From NCBI GenBank assembly GCA_028724485.1, contig JAQYCY010000121.1:1-17243 (forward strand): a stretch of DNA of 17,243 nt, given 5' to 3'. A program made the position numbers and the translations under genes. This document shows, piece by piece, positions 1-7,104 of the stretch. Under the pieces are notes generated by a model, which ran no database searches, had not been told where the DNA came from, and worked only from the letters and a program-made list of their open reading frames with translations. The stretch's first letter is position 1. Each line of letters begins with the position of its first letter. This DNA comes from CAG-917 sp028724485. GTDB lineage: Bacteria > Bacillota > Clostridia > Christensenellales > CAG-917.

Positions 1-1718
1 CGGCGGTCGACCAAAACGCCGTCTGCATTTTTCACTTCATAATAGTCGAGCGCAACGTTACCACCCGTGCAGTAAATTTTTTCAATGTTCTTGCAACCGC
101 TGAACAAATAATTACTTAGCGTTTCGTCGTCGGACCTCAGAGCAATTTCAACGGTTTTCAAAGTAGACGGAATATAATAGACAGCGGTTTTATTTCCGTT
201 GTATTGCTCGGTTTTTATACCGCCGTCGTATTCGTTTTCCGAAAACATAGTGCCGAACAAATAATTCACGTTAGGAATTGTAAGTGCCGCTAAGTCGGTT
301 ACGTTCATAAGCGCGCAATCGGAAACCGCAACGGCTTTTCCAAAATCGACGCTCGTAAGACTAAGTCCGCTGAGCGCGCCGTAAGATACGGTGCTTGCCG
401 CATTGAGCGATACGGACCTTAAAGTTTTCGGAATATAGAAAATTTCGCTTCCCAAAGCGGAATAATTCTGCGTAGCCTTAGCCGTTTCTTTTTCGGGGCC
501 TGTGGCGGTCGCATAATCGTTTGTTCCGAACAAATAACCGATAACTCCGTTTATTCCGCTTGCGCCGTTTGCTTTTCCTATAAACGGCAATGTAAGCGAT
601 TTTAGATTACGCGCGCCGTAAAGACAACCGTATCCGCACTCCACGACTTCGGACGGGATTTCAAAACTCTCGCCAATCGCTTTTGCCGCAACGACAATAA
701 GTTTTTCTTTTTTCCCTATAACTCCGTTTGCGTCGCGGCTGACTTTATACAATGCATTGTCAAAAGCCGCAAAAGTTTTCCCCAAAGACGTAATGGTTTT
801 AAGGTTCTTCGCGCCGTAAAGAGCTGTTTCACCCAAATATTTCACTTCCGGCGAAAGCACGAGTGTTTCAAGGCTGTCGCAACCTCTTAAAAAGCCGTTG
901 CAAACGCCTACTGTATCGTCTTTTAACGTAACGCTCGTTACGTCATTATTTTTGTTGTTTAACGAAATTGCCCACTTGCCGAGATAGTTTACACCGCCTA
1001 TCGCTTCATAGGCAATTTTCGTGTTTTCAAAGGCGTCTTTACCCAAAGCCGTCAAATTGTCGGGAATGTTTATTTCCTGCAAATTAGCGCAACCGTAAAA
1101 AGCTCTCTCACCGATTTCGGTTATGCTTTTAGGAAATTGAACCTTTTTGATTTTCGAGTTTTCGCTAAACGCTTCGGCGGCAATTTTTGTAACGCTTATT
1201 CCGTTTTTGGCTTGCGGAATTACAATTTCCGTACCTGTAAAAACGTCATCAATGCCGACTATGCTATACATTCCGCCGTCCAATCTATATTTAAGTCCTA
1301 TCGTTTCACCTGTAGACGGAGTGATTTCTGACGGTTTTATCGAACTGTGTTTAAACGAAAAAATATCGCCTTTATCGTTCACAAGCGCAAGAAGACCGTT
1401 AGACAACATACCTTTGACGTAAATCTTATCGTTCTTATAAAGCGTAAAATCTTTCTTGCCGTCATAGTGATAAGTCCCGCTCCCTAAATAAGGAAACTCA
1501 AAACCCTCTTTCACCGTCAACGTATAATTCTTTCCGTCAATAGTTAAGACGGCGTTTTCCGTCATATCGCCCGACGAAATCAAATAATAATTGCCGCTTT
1601 TTAATGCATGCTCTTCTTCGGGTTTCAAAAATACGCAAAGAAGCGTGACTAAAAGAACCACTGCTACGACGGCGGCTATAACGCTTGAAATAATGATGAT
1701 TTTTTTCTTTTTATCCAT
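1..1718 (-). CDS. Membrane-anchored BspA-like leucine-rich-repeat protein (3' end outside window)
   Basis: The reading frame is open from an ATG at 1718 to the window edge, about 572 codons with no stop. The N-terminus is Met-Asp followed by four lysines and a hydrophobic stretch (about residues 6-30) with no lipobox, so it looks like an uncleaved signal anchor. Residues 31-150 are a mixed region. From about residue 150 onward come repeats of the type 'I-x-x-I-G-E-R-A-F-Y-G-C-x-N-L-x-x-I-x-I-P', typical of BspA/Treponema-type LRR_5 repeats. These irregular beta-solenoid repeats are usual in surface proteins of gut Firmicutes, often in adhesion or unknown binding roles. A GGGAC sequence a few bases upstream of the ATG is a weak ribosome binding site. 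The C-terminus, and any cell-wall anchor, lies outside the window. The family call is secure. Ligand and function are unknown. Confidence 0.85.
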   Translation of the reverse strand, partial: MDKKKKIIIISSVIAAVVAVVLLVTLLCVFLKPEEEHALKSGNYYLISSGDMTENAVLTIDGKNYTLTVKEGFEFPYLGSGTYHYDGKKDFTLYKNDKIYVKGMLSNGLLALVNDKGDIFSFKHSSIKPSEITPSTGETIGLKYRLDGGMYSIVGIDDVFTGTEIVIPQAKNGISVTKIAAEAFSENSKIKKVQFPKSITEIGERAFYGCANLQEINIPDNLTALGKDAFENTKIAYEAIGGVNYLGKWAISLNNKNNDVTSVTLKDDTVGVCNGFLRGCDSLETLVLSPEVKYLGETALYGAKNLKTITSLGKTFAAFDNALYKVSRDANGVIGKKEKLIVVAAKAIGESFEIPSEVVECGYGCLYGARNLKSLTLPFIGKANGASGINGVIGYLFGTNDYATATGPEKETAKATQNYSALGSEIFYIPKTLRSVSLNAASTVSYGALSGLSLTSVDFGKAVAVSDCALMNVTDLAALTIPNVNYLFGTMFSENEYDGGIKTEQYNGNKTAVYYIPSTLKTVEIALRSDDETLSNYLFSGCKNIEKIYCTGGNVALDYYEVKNADGVLVDR

Positions 1719-1736
1719 AGTCGTCCCGATAATAAA

Positions 1737-1761
1737 TAAGTGGCAAAATTATTGCCACTTA
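1737..1761 (-). terminator. 10-bp dyad between the NuoE-like and LRR genes; terminator or operator
   Basis: TAAGTGGCAA and TTGCCACTTA form a perfect 10-bp stem around a 5-base loop. On the minus strand the stem is followed by ATTTATTAT, a poor but T-rich tail. It lies 47 bases past the NuoE-like stop, so it can end that transcript. It also sits directly downstream of a possible -10 box for the LRR gene, so an operator role is equally possible. Confidence 0.55.
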
Positions 1762-1762
1762 A

Positions 1763-1790
1763 ATAATAATACAAAATCTGCGTTTGTAAA
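1763..1790 (-). promoter_or_regulatory. Possible promoter of the LRR gene
   Basis: On the minus strand TTTACA (1785-1790) is followed after 16 bases by TATTAT (1763-1768). The predicted start would fall inside the adjacent 10-bp dyad. Both boxes deviate from consensus and the region is AT-rich, so this is tentative. Confidence 0.35.
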
Positions 1791-1807
1791 GTGTAAATAT
1801 AAGGTAA

Positions 1808-2308
1808 TTAACCTTGATACTTAGCAAGAATTCCCGGAATATCGTCCGGAACGAGTTTGCCGTATACATCTTCGTTGACAGTAAGAACAGGAGCAAGACC
1901 GCAACAGCCGATACAACGAGTTGCTTCGAGCGAATACATTCCGTCGTGCGAAGTGCCGCCTGCTGAAAGATTCAATTCTCTTTCAAGACGTGACAAAAGG
2001 TCGCCTGCGCCCTTAACGTAACAAGCGGTACCAAGGCAAACCGCAACTGCATACTTACCGTTTGGATTTAATTTGAATTGCGAATAGAAAGTCGAAACTC
2101 CGAAAACTTCTTCGAGAGAAACGCCAAGTTCTTCGGCAACGATTTTTTGAACTTCGATAGGAAGATAGCCGTAAATGCCTTGTGCGGTTTGAAGCGCAGG
2201 CATGAGGTTTCCGTCTATTTTTTTGATTTCCGCCAATTTTTCTCTCAACTCTTTTTCTTGTTCCTTCGTACCATTAAAGTCAACGGTAGTAAGTTTTATT
2301 TTTGACAT
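1808..2308 (-). CDS. NuoE/HndA-like [2Fe-2S] thioredoxin-fold protein (NADH dehydrogenase 24-kDa subunit family)
   Basis: This is a 166-residue protein of the 24-kDa NADH dehydrogenase subunit family, which holds one [2Fe-2S] cluster and normally relays electrons beside a NuoF/HydB flavoprotein. It carries the helical N-terminal part 'L-M-P-A-L-Q-T-A-Q-G-I-Y-G-Y-L-P', the 'V-F-G-V-S-T-F-Y-S-Q-F' segment, and four cluster ligands at Cys91, Cys96, Cys132 and Cys136 (C-x4-C and C-x3-C). I chose the ATG at 2308 because AAGGAGG stands 7 bases upstream and an extended -10 promoter starts transcription near 2342. The frame stays open to an ATG at 2416, but that lies upstream of this promoter. No NuoF, NuoG or hydrogenase gene is in the window, so its redox partner is elsewhere or different. 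The neighbour upstream is nadE, but a promoter and dyad separate the two. Family call secure, physiological role open. Confidence 0.9.
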   Translation of the reverse strand: MSKIKLTTVDFNGTKEQEKELREKLAEIKKIDGNLMPALQTAQGIYGYLPIEVQKIVAEELGVSLEEVFGVSTFYSQFKLNPNGKYAVAVCLGTACYVKGAGDLLSRLERELNLSAGGTSHDGMYSLEATRCIGCCGLAPVLTVNEDVYGKLVPDDIPGILAKYQG

Positions 2309-2348
2309 AATTTCCTCCTTAGAGAACGTGTGTTTATTTCCATTAGCC

Positions 2349-2377
2349 ATTATAGCATAACGTTTTACATTTGAAAA
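2349..2377 (-). promoter_or_regulatory. Extended -10 promoter of the NuoE-like gene
   Basis: On the minus strand, TGCTATAAT (TATAAT at 2349-2354 with the TGn extension) lies 17 bases from a TTTTCA -35-like box (2372-2377). Predicted start of transcription is near 2342, giving a leader of about 34 bases and supporting the translation start at 2308. Confidence 0.7.
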
Positions 2378-2474
2378 GCCAAAATCAAAACTTTTCAAAA
2401 TTATTGCGCCATACACATATGGACTAAATATAACGCTTTAAACTTTTGCAAACGGCAAAACCCATATCAAAAAC

Positions 2475-2492
2475 TTGCTAAAATTTTAGCAA
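2475..2492 (-). terminator. Weak intrinsic terminator after nadE
   Basis: TTGCTAA-AATT-TTAGCAA is an 18-base perfect palindrome located 15 bases beyond the nadE stop. On the minus strand it is followed by GTTTTTG. The stem is only 7 bp and AT-rich, so termination would be partial. An operator is an alternative. Confidence 0.5.
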
Positions 2493-2506
2493 ATCCAAGT
2501 TATGCG

Positions 2507-3232
2507 TTATTTGAAAGTCGCTATAGGTTTGCGCTTATGTTCGGATAATTTGTTTGCCCTTTCGATTTTCGCGATATTTTCGGGAGTCCCCGTGCCTTTC
2601 AAAATATACTCGTCGATAGCGGCGTAGGTTATGCCCATTTCCTGCTCGTCGGTCTGTCCCTCGAACAAACCTGCCGACGGCGCTTTTTCGATAATGCAAC
2701 TTGGACAATCGAGTTCTTTTAACATAGCGAAGACTTCGGTCGCCGTGAGATCGCTTATCGGATTAAAATCGTTTGCTCCGTCGCCCCATTTCGTGAAATA
2801 ACCCATCGTCGCTTCCGAGCGGTTGCCCGTGCCTGCAACAAGCATATTGTGAGCTTGAGCGTATGCGTAAAGGGTAATCATTCTAAGTCGCGGATTTATA
2901 TTCATTTTAGCCATCTTTTCGCGAGCTTCGCCGCCCTCGGACAAAGTGTCGCCCATTGCAGAAACGAACGCTTTTTTAACGTCGGTAATATCTATCTGAA
3001 TATTCTTAATTCCGAACTTTTCCGCCACTTTTAAAGCGTCGTCACGGTCGATGCCGAAATTCCTGCTACTTTCGCAAGGCATAATTATGCCGACCGTGTT
3101 GTCGCAAGCCATTTTGCAAAGGATACTCACAAGGCTGCAATCTTTGCCGCCGCTGTTTCCGTAAACAATGCCGTCTGCGTGCGCGTCTTTAACGATTTGT
3201 TTTATCCACTCTACTCTTTCTTTAACGTCCAT
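2507..3232 (-). CDS. nadE: Ammonia-dependent NAD+ synthetase
   Basis: NadE makes NAD+ from deamido-NAD+, ATP and ammonia, the last step of NAD synthesis, in the cytoplasm. The 241-residue protein has the PP-loop 'S-G-G-K-D-C-S' (about residues 27-33) that binds the ATP phosphates, 'N-P-R-L-R-M' before the helix of the dimer core, 'G-T-G-N-R-S-E-x-x-x-G-Y-F-T-K-W-G-D-G', 'D-L-T-A-T-E-V', and the C-terminal 'P-S-A-G-L-F-E-G-Q-T-D-E-x-E-M-G'. Length fits the short ammonia-using form; there is no nitrilase-type glutaminase domain, so ammonia must come from solution or a partner. A weak AAGGCG ribosome binding site precedes the ATG. The -10 region lies inside a perfect 17-bp dyad, hinting at repressor control. 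It appears to be a single-gene unit. Confidence 0.95.
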   Translation of the reverse strand: MDVKERVEWIKQIVKDAHADGIVYGNSGGKDCSLVSILCKMACDNTVGIIMPCESSRNFGIDRDDALKVAEKFGIKNIQIDITDVKKAFVSAMGDTLSEGGEAREKMAKMNINPRLRMITLYAYAQAHNMLVAGTGNRSEATMGYFTKWGDGANDFNPISDLTATEVFAMLKELDCPSCIIEKAPSAGLFEGQTDEQEMGITYAAIDEYILKGTGTPENIAKIERANKLSEHKRKPIATFK

Positions 3233-3275
3233 ACTGTTCGCCTTAAAATGCGGTCTACGCTATGTCCAAACCGCA

Positions 3276-3292
3276 AGCTATAAATTATAGCT
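3276..3292 (-). promoter_or_regulatory. nadE -10 box inside a 17-bp perfect dyad (candidate operator)
   Basis: AGCTATAA-A-TTATAGCT is a perfect inverted repeat centred on 3284. Read on the minus strand it contains TATAAT (3284-3289), the likely nadE -10 box. A good -35 box is not evident. With a one-base loop it is a poor hairpin, so a protein-binding operator is more likely than a terminator for the upstream hydrolase. Confidence 0.5.
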
Positions 3293-3319
3293 AATATATA
3301 AATTACAACTAACAATCAA

Positions 3320-4372
3320 TTAGTCTTTATTCTCGTCTTTTGCTTTTTCGGCAGTTTCCTGAGCCTGAGCCTTTTCGGCTTCGGCGGCAGCCTTAGCCGC
3401 GGCCTTTTCGGCTTCCAAAGCCAATTTCGCTTGTTCGGCTTTTTCGGCTTCTACTTTTTTATGATTATCGAAAAACTCTTCGATAGTTGCCAAGAAATCG
3501 ACGTAAACTTCCTTATTGTTGGTTTCGTTCAAAATTTCGTGTCTTGCGTCAGGATAAAGTTTCATTGAAACGTTTTTAATTCCGAGTTTCTTGTATTGGT
3601 CATAAAGTTTAGCGACAAGTTTGCCGTTGCCGCCAACAGGGTCATGGTCGCCTGAGAAAAGCGCAATCGGAAGGTCCTTATCTATTTGTTTAAGATTTCT
3701 CTTGAAATATGCTCTTCTGAGTCCGTTAAGGAAGTATTTGAAGAACGCAATCGACATAACGTAGCCACATTGTTCGTCGGCTTCGTATTTTGCGACTTGT
3801 TCCTTATCACGGCTAAGCCAGCTAAAACTCGAGTTTTCGTCTTTAAAGGACTTGTTATAACCGCCAAAGCTCAACTTATCCATAAGTTTTGCAGGCTTGC
3901 TCGATTTGACAAACGCCGCTTGAACCTTTGCAAGGAAGCCGCCGAAATCGATCATAATGCCCTTCATGCAAGCCGAACCGCTGAGAATAACGCCGCATAC
4001 TTCGTTGCAAAGTTCGATGTATCTTTGCGACATAAAACTTCCGTAGCTGTGTCCTACAAGAACGACAGGCAAATTGTATTTATCTTTTAAATATCTCGTC
4101 ATTGCGATTTCGTCTTTTACGGAGTCGAGATATATGTTTCCGTCGTGATAACCGATGGTTTCCTTTGTTTCGGTTTCGCCGTGCGCTCTATGGTCGTCAG
4201 CCCAGACGATAAAACCGTTGCTATTCAAAAATTTTGCAAAATCGTCATAACGTCTTGCGTGTTCTGCCATACCGTGCACGATTTGAACGATGCCCTTAGG
4301 AGCCTTAACGTCGTCCCACAAATAACATTGAATAATCGTTTTGTCAAAACTTTCAAATTTTAAACATTTCAT
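3320..4372 (-). CDS. Alpha/beta hydrolase, monoacylglycerol lipase/lysophospholipase type (Hydrolase_4), with charged tail
   Basis: A serine hydrolase of the lysophospholipase / monoacylglycerol lipase group. Visible catalytic parts are the oxyanion segment 'H-G-M-A-E-H' (33-38), the nucleophile elbow 'G-H-S-Y-G-S' with Ser109, the acid 'G-D-H-D-P-V' near Asp244, and His278 in 'D-A-R-H-E'. There is no signal peptide, so it is cytoplasmic or peripheral. The core ends near residue 305. The last 45 residues are almost wholly Ala, Lys, Glu and Gln, probably one long charged helix, which is not usual for the family and could aid membrane or protein contact. AAGGAG precedes the ATG by 6 bases. It is transcribed divergently from murG with its own promoter. 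Substrate is likely a lipid ester such as a monoglyceride or lysophospholipid, but that is inferred from family only. Confidence 0.88.
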   Translation of the reverse strand: MKCLKFESFDKTIIQCYLWDDVKAPKGIVQIVHGMAEHARRYDDFAKFLNSNGFIVWADDHRAHGETETKETIGYHDGNIYLDSVKDEIAMTRYLKDKYNLPVVLVGHSYGSFMSQRYIELCNEVCGVILSGSACMKGIMIDFGGFLAKVQAAFVKSSKPAKLMDKLSFGGYNKSFKDENSSFSWLSRDKEQVAKYEADEQCGYVMSIAFFKYFLNGLRRAYFKRNLKQIDKDLPIALFSGDHDPVGGNGKLVAKLYDQYKKLGIKNVSMKLYPDARHEILNETNNKEVYVDFLATIEEFFDNHKKVEAEKAEQAKLALEAEKAAAKAAAEAEKAQAQETAEKAKDENKD

Positions 4373-4424
4373 TTTTATCTCCTTATAACTCGCAATGCGA
4401 ATTTTAACATATACTTTAAGTTAT

Positions 4425-4453
4425 ATTATATAACACCGCTTATCATTTTGCAA
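4425..4453 (-). promoter_or_regulatory. Promoter of the alpha/beta hydrolase gene
   Basis: On the minus strand TTGCAA (4448-4453) and TATAAT (4425-4430) are separated by exactly 17 bases. The TTGCAA hexamer is its own reverse complement, so it could also serve the divergent murG gene, but no well-spaced -10 box was found on the plus strand (TATACA at 4468-4473 gives only 14 bases). Confidence 0.65.
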
Positions 4454-4493
4454 ACATTTTTTTATTTTATACATACTATGTTTAGGAGGGATT

Positions 4494-5504
4494 ATGAGCA
4501 GTATAATTTTGACGGGCGGTGGCACGGGCGGACACGTTTATCCAAACCTTGCAATGCTCGATTTATTAAGAAAAAAATTTGACGATATATACTATTTCGG
4601 AGTAGGCGGCATAGACGAGGAACTTGCCACGCAAAAGGGTTTGAAGTTTTTTAAGACCGATTTTGTAAAGTTCGACAGAAAAAACATATTTAAAAACCTG
4701 TCCATTCCGAAAAAACTTGAAATAGCGACTAAAAAAGCCGCCATTATGATAAGGGATTTAAATCCGAGCGTGGTACTTTCAAAAGGCGGTTATGCGTCCC
4801 TTCCGACTACTCTTGCCGCTTTACGTTTGGGAATTCCGGTAGTATGTCACGAATCGGACGTAACTTTAGGACTTGCAAACCGCTACGCAAGAATGAAAGG
4901 AGCGGTTATGGCATACGCAAACAAAGAATCGGCGGTTAAATATCACGGCGAATTTACGGGAATTCCTCTGCGTAAAGAACTTTTTAGTATAAACCGTTTC
5001 GACGCAAGAGAAAAACTCGGGCTGACAAAGAAGACAGTGCTTGTTATAGGCGGCTCGTCCGGAGCCGTGTCAATAAACGAAGTAGCTAGGTTTTTGCCGG
5101 AAAAACTCGGCGGTAAGTTTTGTATAATTCACGTTTGCGGAAAGGGAAAATCCAAAGGGGTAAGCGGCGACGATTACACCGAAATCGAATACGTTCACGA
5201 TATGCCGACTTACCTTGCCGCTGCCGACGTCATCGTATCTCGCTGCGGAGCGACAAGTTTGAACGAAATCGCGGCATTAAGAAAAAAAGCCGTATTTATA
5301 CCATTGCCAAAAGGCACAAGTCGAGGCGATCAGGTTTTAAATGCGGAAGTAGCAAAACGCCACGGCGGAATAATTCTTCCGCAAAGCGAATTGAATGCAA
5401 ACACACTTGCCAAATGTATTATGAACGCCGACACGCCGATGACCCCTCTTTGTATGTCACCTAACGAGAAACTGCTTAGCTTAATTATGAAGCAAATCCG
5501 ATAG
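4494..5504 (+). CDS. murG: UDP-N-acetylglucosamine--N-acetylmuramyl-(pentapeptide) pyrophosphoryl-undecaprenol N-acetylglucosamine transferase
   Basis: MurG transfers GlcNAc from UDP-GlcNAc to lipid I, giving lipid II, on the inner face of the membrane. The 336-residue protein shows the N-terminal glycine-rich loop 'L-T-G-G-G-T-G-G-H-V-Y-P' (6-17), 'S-K-G-G-Y-A-S-L-P' for lipid I binding, 'H-E-S-D-V-T-L-G-L-A-N-R', and in the C-terminal Rossmann half 'G-G-S-S-G-A-V-S-I-N-E', 'Y-V-H-D-M-P', 'S-R-C-G-A-T-S-L-N-E-I-A' and 'R-G-D-Q-V-L-N-A' for UDP-GlcNAc. It is slightly shorter than typical MurG, with loss at the C-terminus. AGGAGGG stands 6 bases before the ATG. It lies outside any division/cell-wall cluster; Clostridia often carry such a detached copy, so a second murG may exist elsewhere. 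Confidence 0.93.
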   Translation: MSSIILTGGGTGGHVYPNLAMLDLLRKKFDDIYYFGVGGIDEELATQKGLKFFKTDFVKFDRKNIFKNLSIPKKLEIATKKAAIMIRDLNPSVVLSKGGYASLPTTLAALRLGIPVVCHESDVTLGLANRYARMKGAVMAYANKESAVKYHGEFTGIPLRKELFSINRFDAREKLGLTKKTVLVIGGSSGAVSINEVARFLPEKLGGKFCIIHVCGKGKSKGVSGDDYTEIEYVHDMPTYLAAADVIVSRCGATSLNEIAALRKKAVFIPLPKGTSRGDQVLNAEVAKRHGGIILPQSELNANTLAKCIMNADTPMTPLCMSPNEKLLSLIMKQIR

Positions 5505-5588
5505 GCGACTTACGCAATTTAAACGTACTTTTTCATAAGTTAAGGTGCGATAAATATACCTTTTCTTTCTTTTATGACTTTGTTTGTA

Positions 5589-5641
5589 AAAGCCCTTGAA
5601 AGCGCAGACGCAACGTGCTAAAAGCGTATTCGGAGGGCTTT
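5589..5641 (+). promoter_or_regulatory. 5' UTR hairpin that would cover the ribosome binding site
   Basis: AAAGCCCT (5589-5596) is perfectly complementary to AGGGCTTT (5634-5641). The latter holds most of the GGAGGG ribosome binding site (5632-5637) and ends one base before the ATG at 5642. A smaller ACGC/GCGT pair (5608-5611 with 5624-5627) can form inside the loop. If folded, it would block initiation, so it may be a translational switch or merely weak secondary structure. Confidence 0.4.
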
Positions 5642-6952
5642 ATGCATACACAACAAAGCAACGCTTTAAAATGGATATTGGTTGTTCTTCTCGTGGCAAT
5701 TTGCCTTATATGTTTCATACTCTGTATGGTCAAAACGGGAACGACGACAACAAGCGGCGGCAATGCGGCAACGACAACCGTCGCAAAATCGGATAGCGAA
5801 CAAAACAAAAAAAACGAACCGAGCAGCACTTTAAATCCGCAACCGTCCGACGAAGCCAAAATAACCTACTCGCAATTTCCACGCAATGCCATCGACTACG
5901 GCGATTATAAAATCGGTCATATAGGCGGAACGAATGCCGACGTATTTAAAAACGCATTCTATTTCTGCGGAAACTATTACGTCGTAATCGATACAAAATC
6001 AAACGATTACGATTTCGATAAGAGCGGCATTGCCGTTGCTATCGTAAAAGAAAACTCGCTCATTCAGACGGCGGTTTTCGCAAGCGGCGAAACCTACGTC
6101 AAATCCGATTTTATAAACGGTTTTATCACAATCGTGACAAAAAGCGAGAAACTGAACGTATACTCCGTTTCGCCTACTCTGTCGCTTGTATCGAAACAGG
6201 AATTCGACCTTGACAACGTCGCTTTTGTAGAAAGCTACGGAAAAACCATGGCTTTCGGTTTTAAAAACAACGCTCTTTACGCATTCAATTATTCTGCGGT
6301 AAAATCGGTTTTTGCATCTCAAACCGAAACGACAAGTTCCGGCGAAGTTTTATCCGCATTTAAAGCAGACGGCGGCTATGCGATTTTGGCAAAAACCGAC
6401 GGAGTGTGCCTTTATCGCTACAACGGCGAATTTTCTTTGATTGATAGCTTTAGCGGCGACTATTTAGACGCAACGCTGTCGGCCGACTATCTTGCCGTAG
6501 TAACAAGTGACGCCAACGCTACTTTATCGGTTTACGGTCACGATTTTTCCTTAATCGGCGTTTCTACAATCGACAATTTCAAATCGGCAAGATTTTGTCC
6601 GTCAAACGGCGGTTTCGTGCTTGTTACGGACAAAGGCTATTACAACCTTTGTAAGCATTTCGACGTTTTAAAATTCAAACGTTTTGAGGGCGAATACATA
6701 TCAGTCACGGTTGCCACGTCAAACGACAGCGGTTTGGTTTTGGCGCAAACCGATACGAGTTTTGACCTTATCGAATTTGAAAACTACGGCAATTATAAAA
6801 TTAAAAACAGTTTCACTTCAAAACCGCTCGAAAAACGCCTTTTTGCAACAAACCGCGGCTGCCTTGCATTCTTCACCGTTGCGACAATGGACGGTATATT
6901 TAAAGATAATTTCGGCGACTACGAAACTTTTTGGATATGTTATAACAAATAG
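5642..6952 (+). CDS. Membrane-anchored protein of unknown function, possibly a beta-propeller ectodomain
   Basis: I do not recognise the family. The 436-residue protein starts with a short cytoplasmic tail, one membrane segment (about residues 11-30, ending '...F-I-L-C-M-V-K') with no lipobox, then a Thr/Ser/Gly/Lys/Pro low-complexity linker to about residue 75, then a roughly 360-residue domain. That domain is rich in short alternating hydrophobic and aromatic strands such as 'G-N-Y-Y-V-V-I-D-T', 'Y-A-I-L-A-K-T-D-G-V-C-L-Y-R-Y' and 'F-V-L-V-T-D-K-G-Y-Y', spaced like blades of a beta-propeller. I chose the ATG at 5642 because GGAGGG ends four bases before it; a GTG at 5615 in the same frame lacks a ribosome binding site. 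It follows murG by 137 bases and is closed by a strong terminator. An extracytoplasmic role is likely, binding partner unknown. Confidence 0.8.
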   Translation: MHTQQSNALKWILVVLLVAICLICFILCMVKTGTTTTSGGNAATTTVAKSDSEQNKKNEPSSTLNPQPSDEAKITYSQFPRNAIDYGDYKIGHIGGTNADVFKNAFYFCGNYYVVIDTKSNDYDFDKSGIAVAIVKENSLIQTAVFASGETYVKSDFINGFITIVTKSEKLNVYSVSPTLSLVSKQEFDLDNVAFVESYGKTMAFGFKNNALYAFNYSAVKSVFASQTETTSSGEVLSAFKADGGYAILAKTDGVCLYRYNGEFSLIDSFSGDYLDATLSADYLAVVTSDANATLSVYGHDFSLIGVSTIDNFKSARFCPSNGGFVLVTDKGYYNLCKHFDVLKFKRFEGEYISVTVATSNDSGLVLAQTDTSFDLIEFENYGNYKIKNSFTSKPLEKRLFATNRGCLAFFTVATMDGIFKDNFGDYETFWICYNK

Positions 6953-7020
6953 CTTAGCGCAAGCCGTCTATCGAAAGTTTAAATATAAGAATTTGTTCAA
7001 TATAAAAGTTTAAGTAAATA

Positions 7021-7054
7021 ATTAGCTCACGGCAAAACGTCGTGAGCTAATTTT
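7021..7054 (+). terminator. Strong rho-independent terminator
   Basis: ATTAGCTCACG (7021-7031) pairs with CGTGAGCTAAT (7041-7051) as a perfect 11-bp stem, with two further possible inner pairs, and is followed by TTT. It ends the transcript of the gene stopping at 6952 and isolates the next gene from read-through. Confidence 0.88.
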
Positions 7055-7075
7055 ATGAAACTATCGCATTAAATC

Positions 7076-7104
7076 TTGAAAACAGAACGTACAGGTGTTA
7101 GAAT
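7076..7104 (+). promoter_or_regulatory. Extended -10 promoter touching the start codon of the next gene
   Basis: TTGAAA (7076-7081), a 17-base spacer ending in TGT, and TAGAAT (7099-7104) form a good extended -10 promoter. The -10 box ends right before the ATG at 7105, so transcription would begin around 7111, where a second in-frame ATG lies. This predicts a leaderless mRNA. Confidence 0.55.

Noticed and set aside
1147..1422. Small plus-strand genes opposite the LRR gene (also at 3686-4090 and 13275-13826)
   Set aside because: They mirror strong minus-strand genes, lack ribosome binding sites and show no domain.
2309..2416. Upstream in-frame ATG at 2416 as start of the NuoE-like gene
   Set aside because: The extended -10 promoter at 2349-2377 lies inside this stretch and a perfect AAGGAGG precedes the ATG at 2308; the added residues match nothing in the family.
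4454..4493. A defined murG promoter
   Set aside because: Candidate -10 boxes lie 14 or 20 bases from TTGCAA, neither acceptable, so no call was made.
5615..5641. GTG at 5615 as start of the membrane-anchored protein
   Set aside because: No ribosome binding site there, while GGAGGG is well placed for the ATG at 5642.
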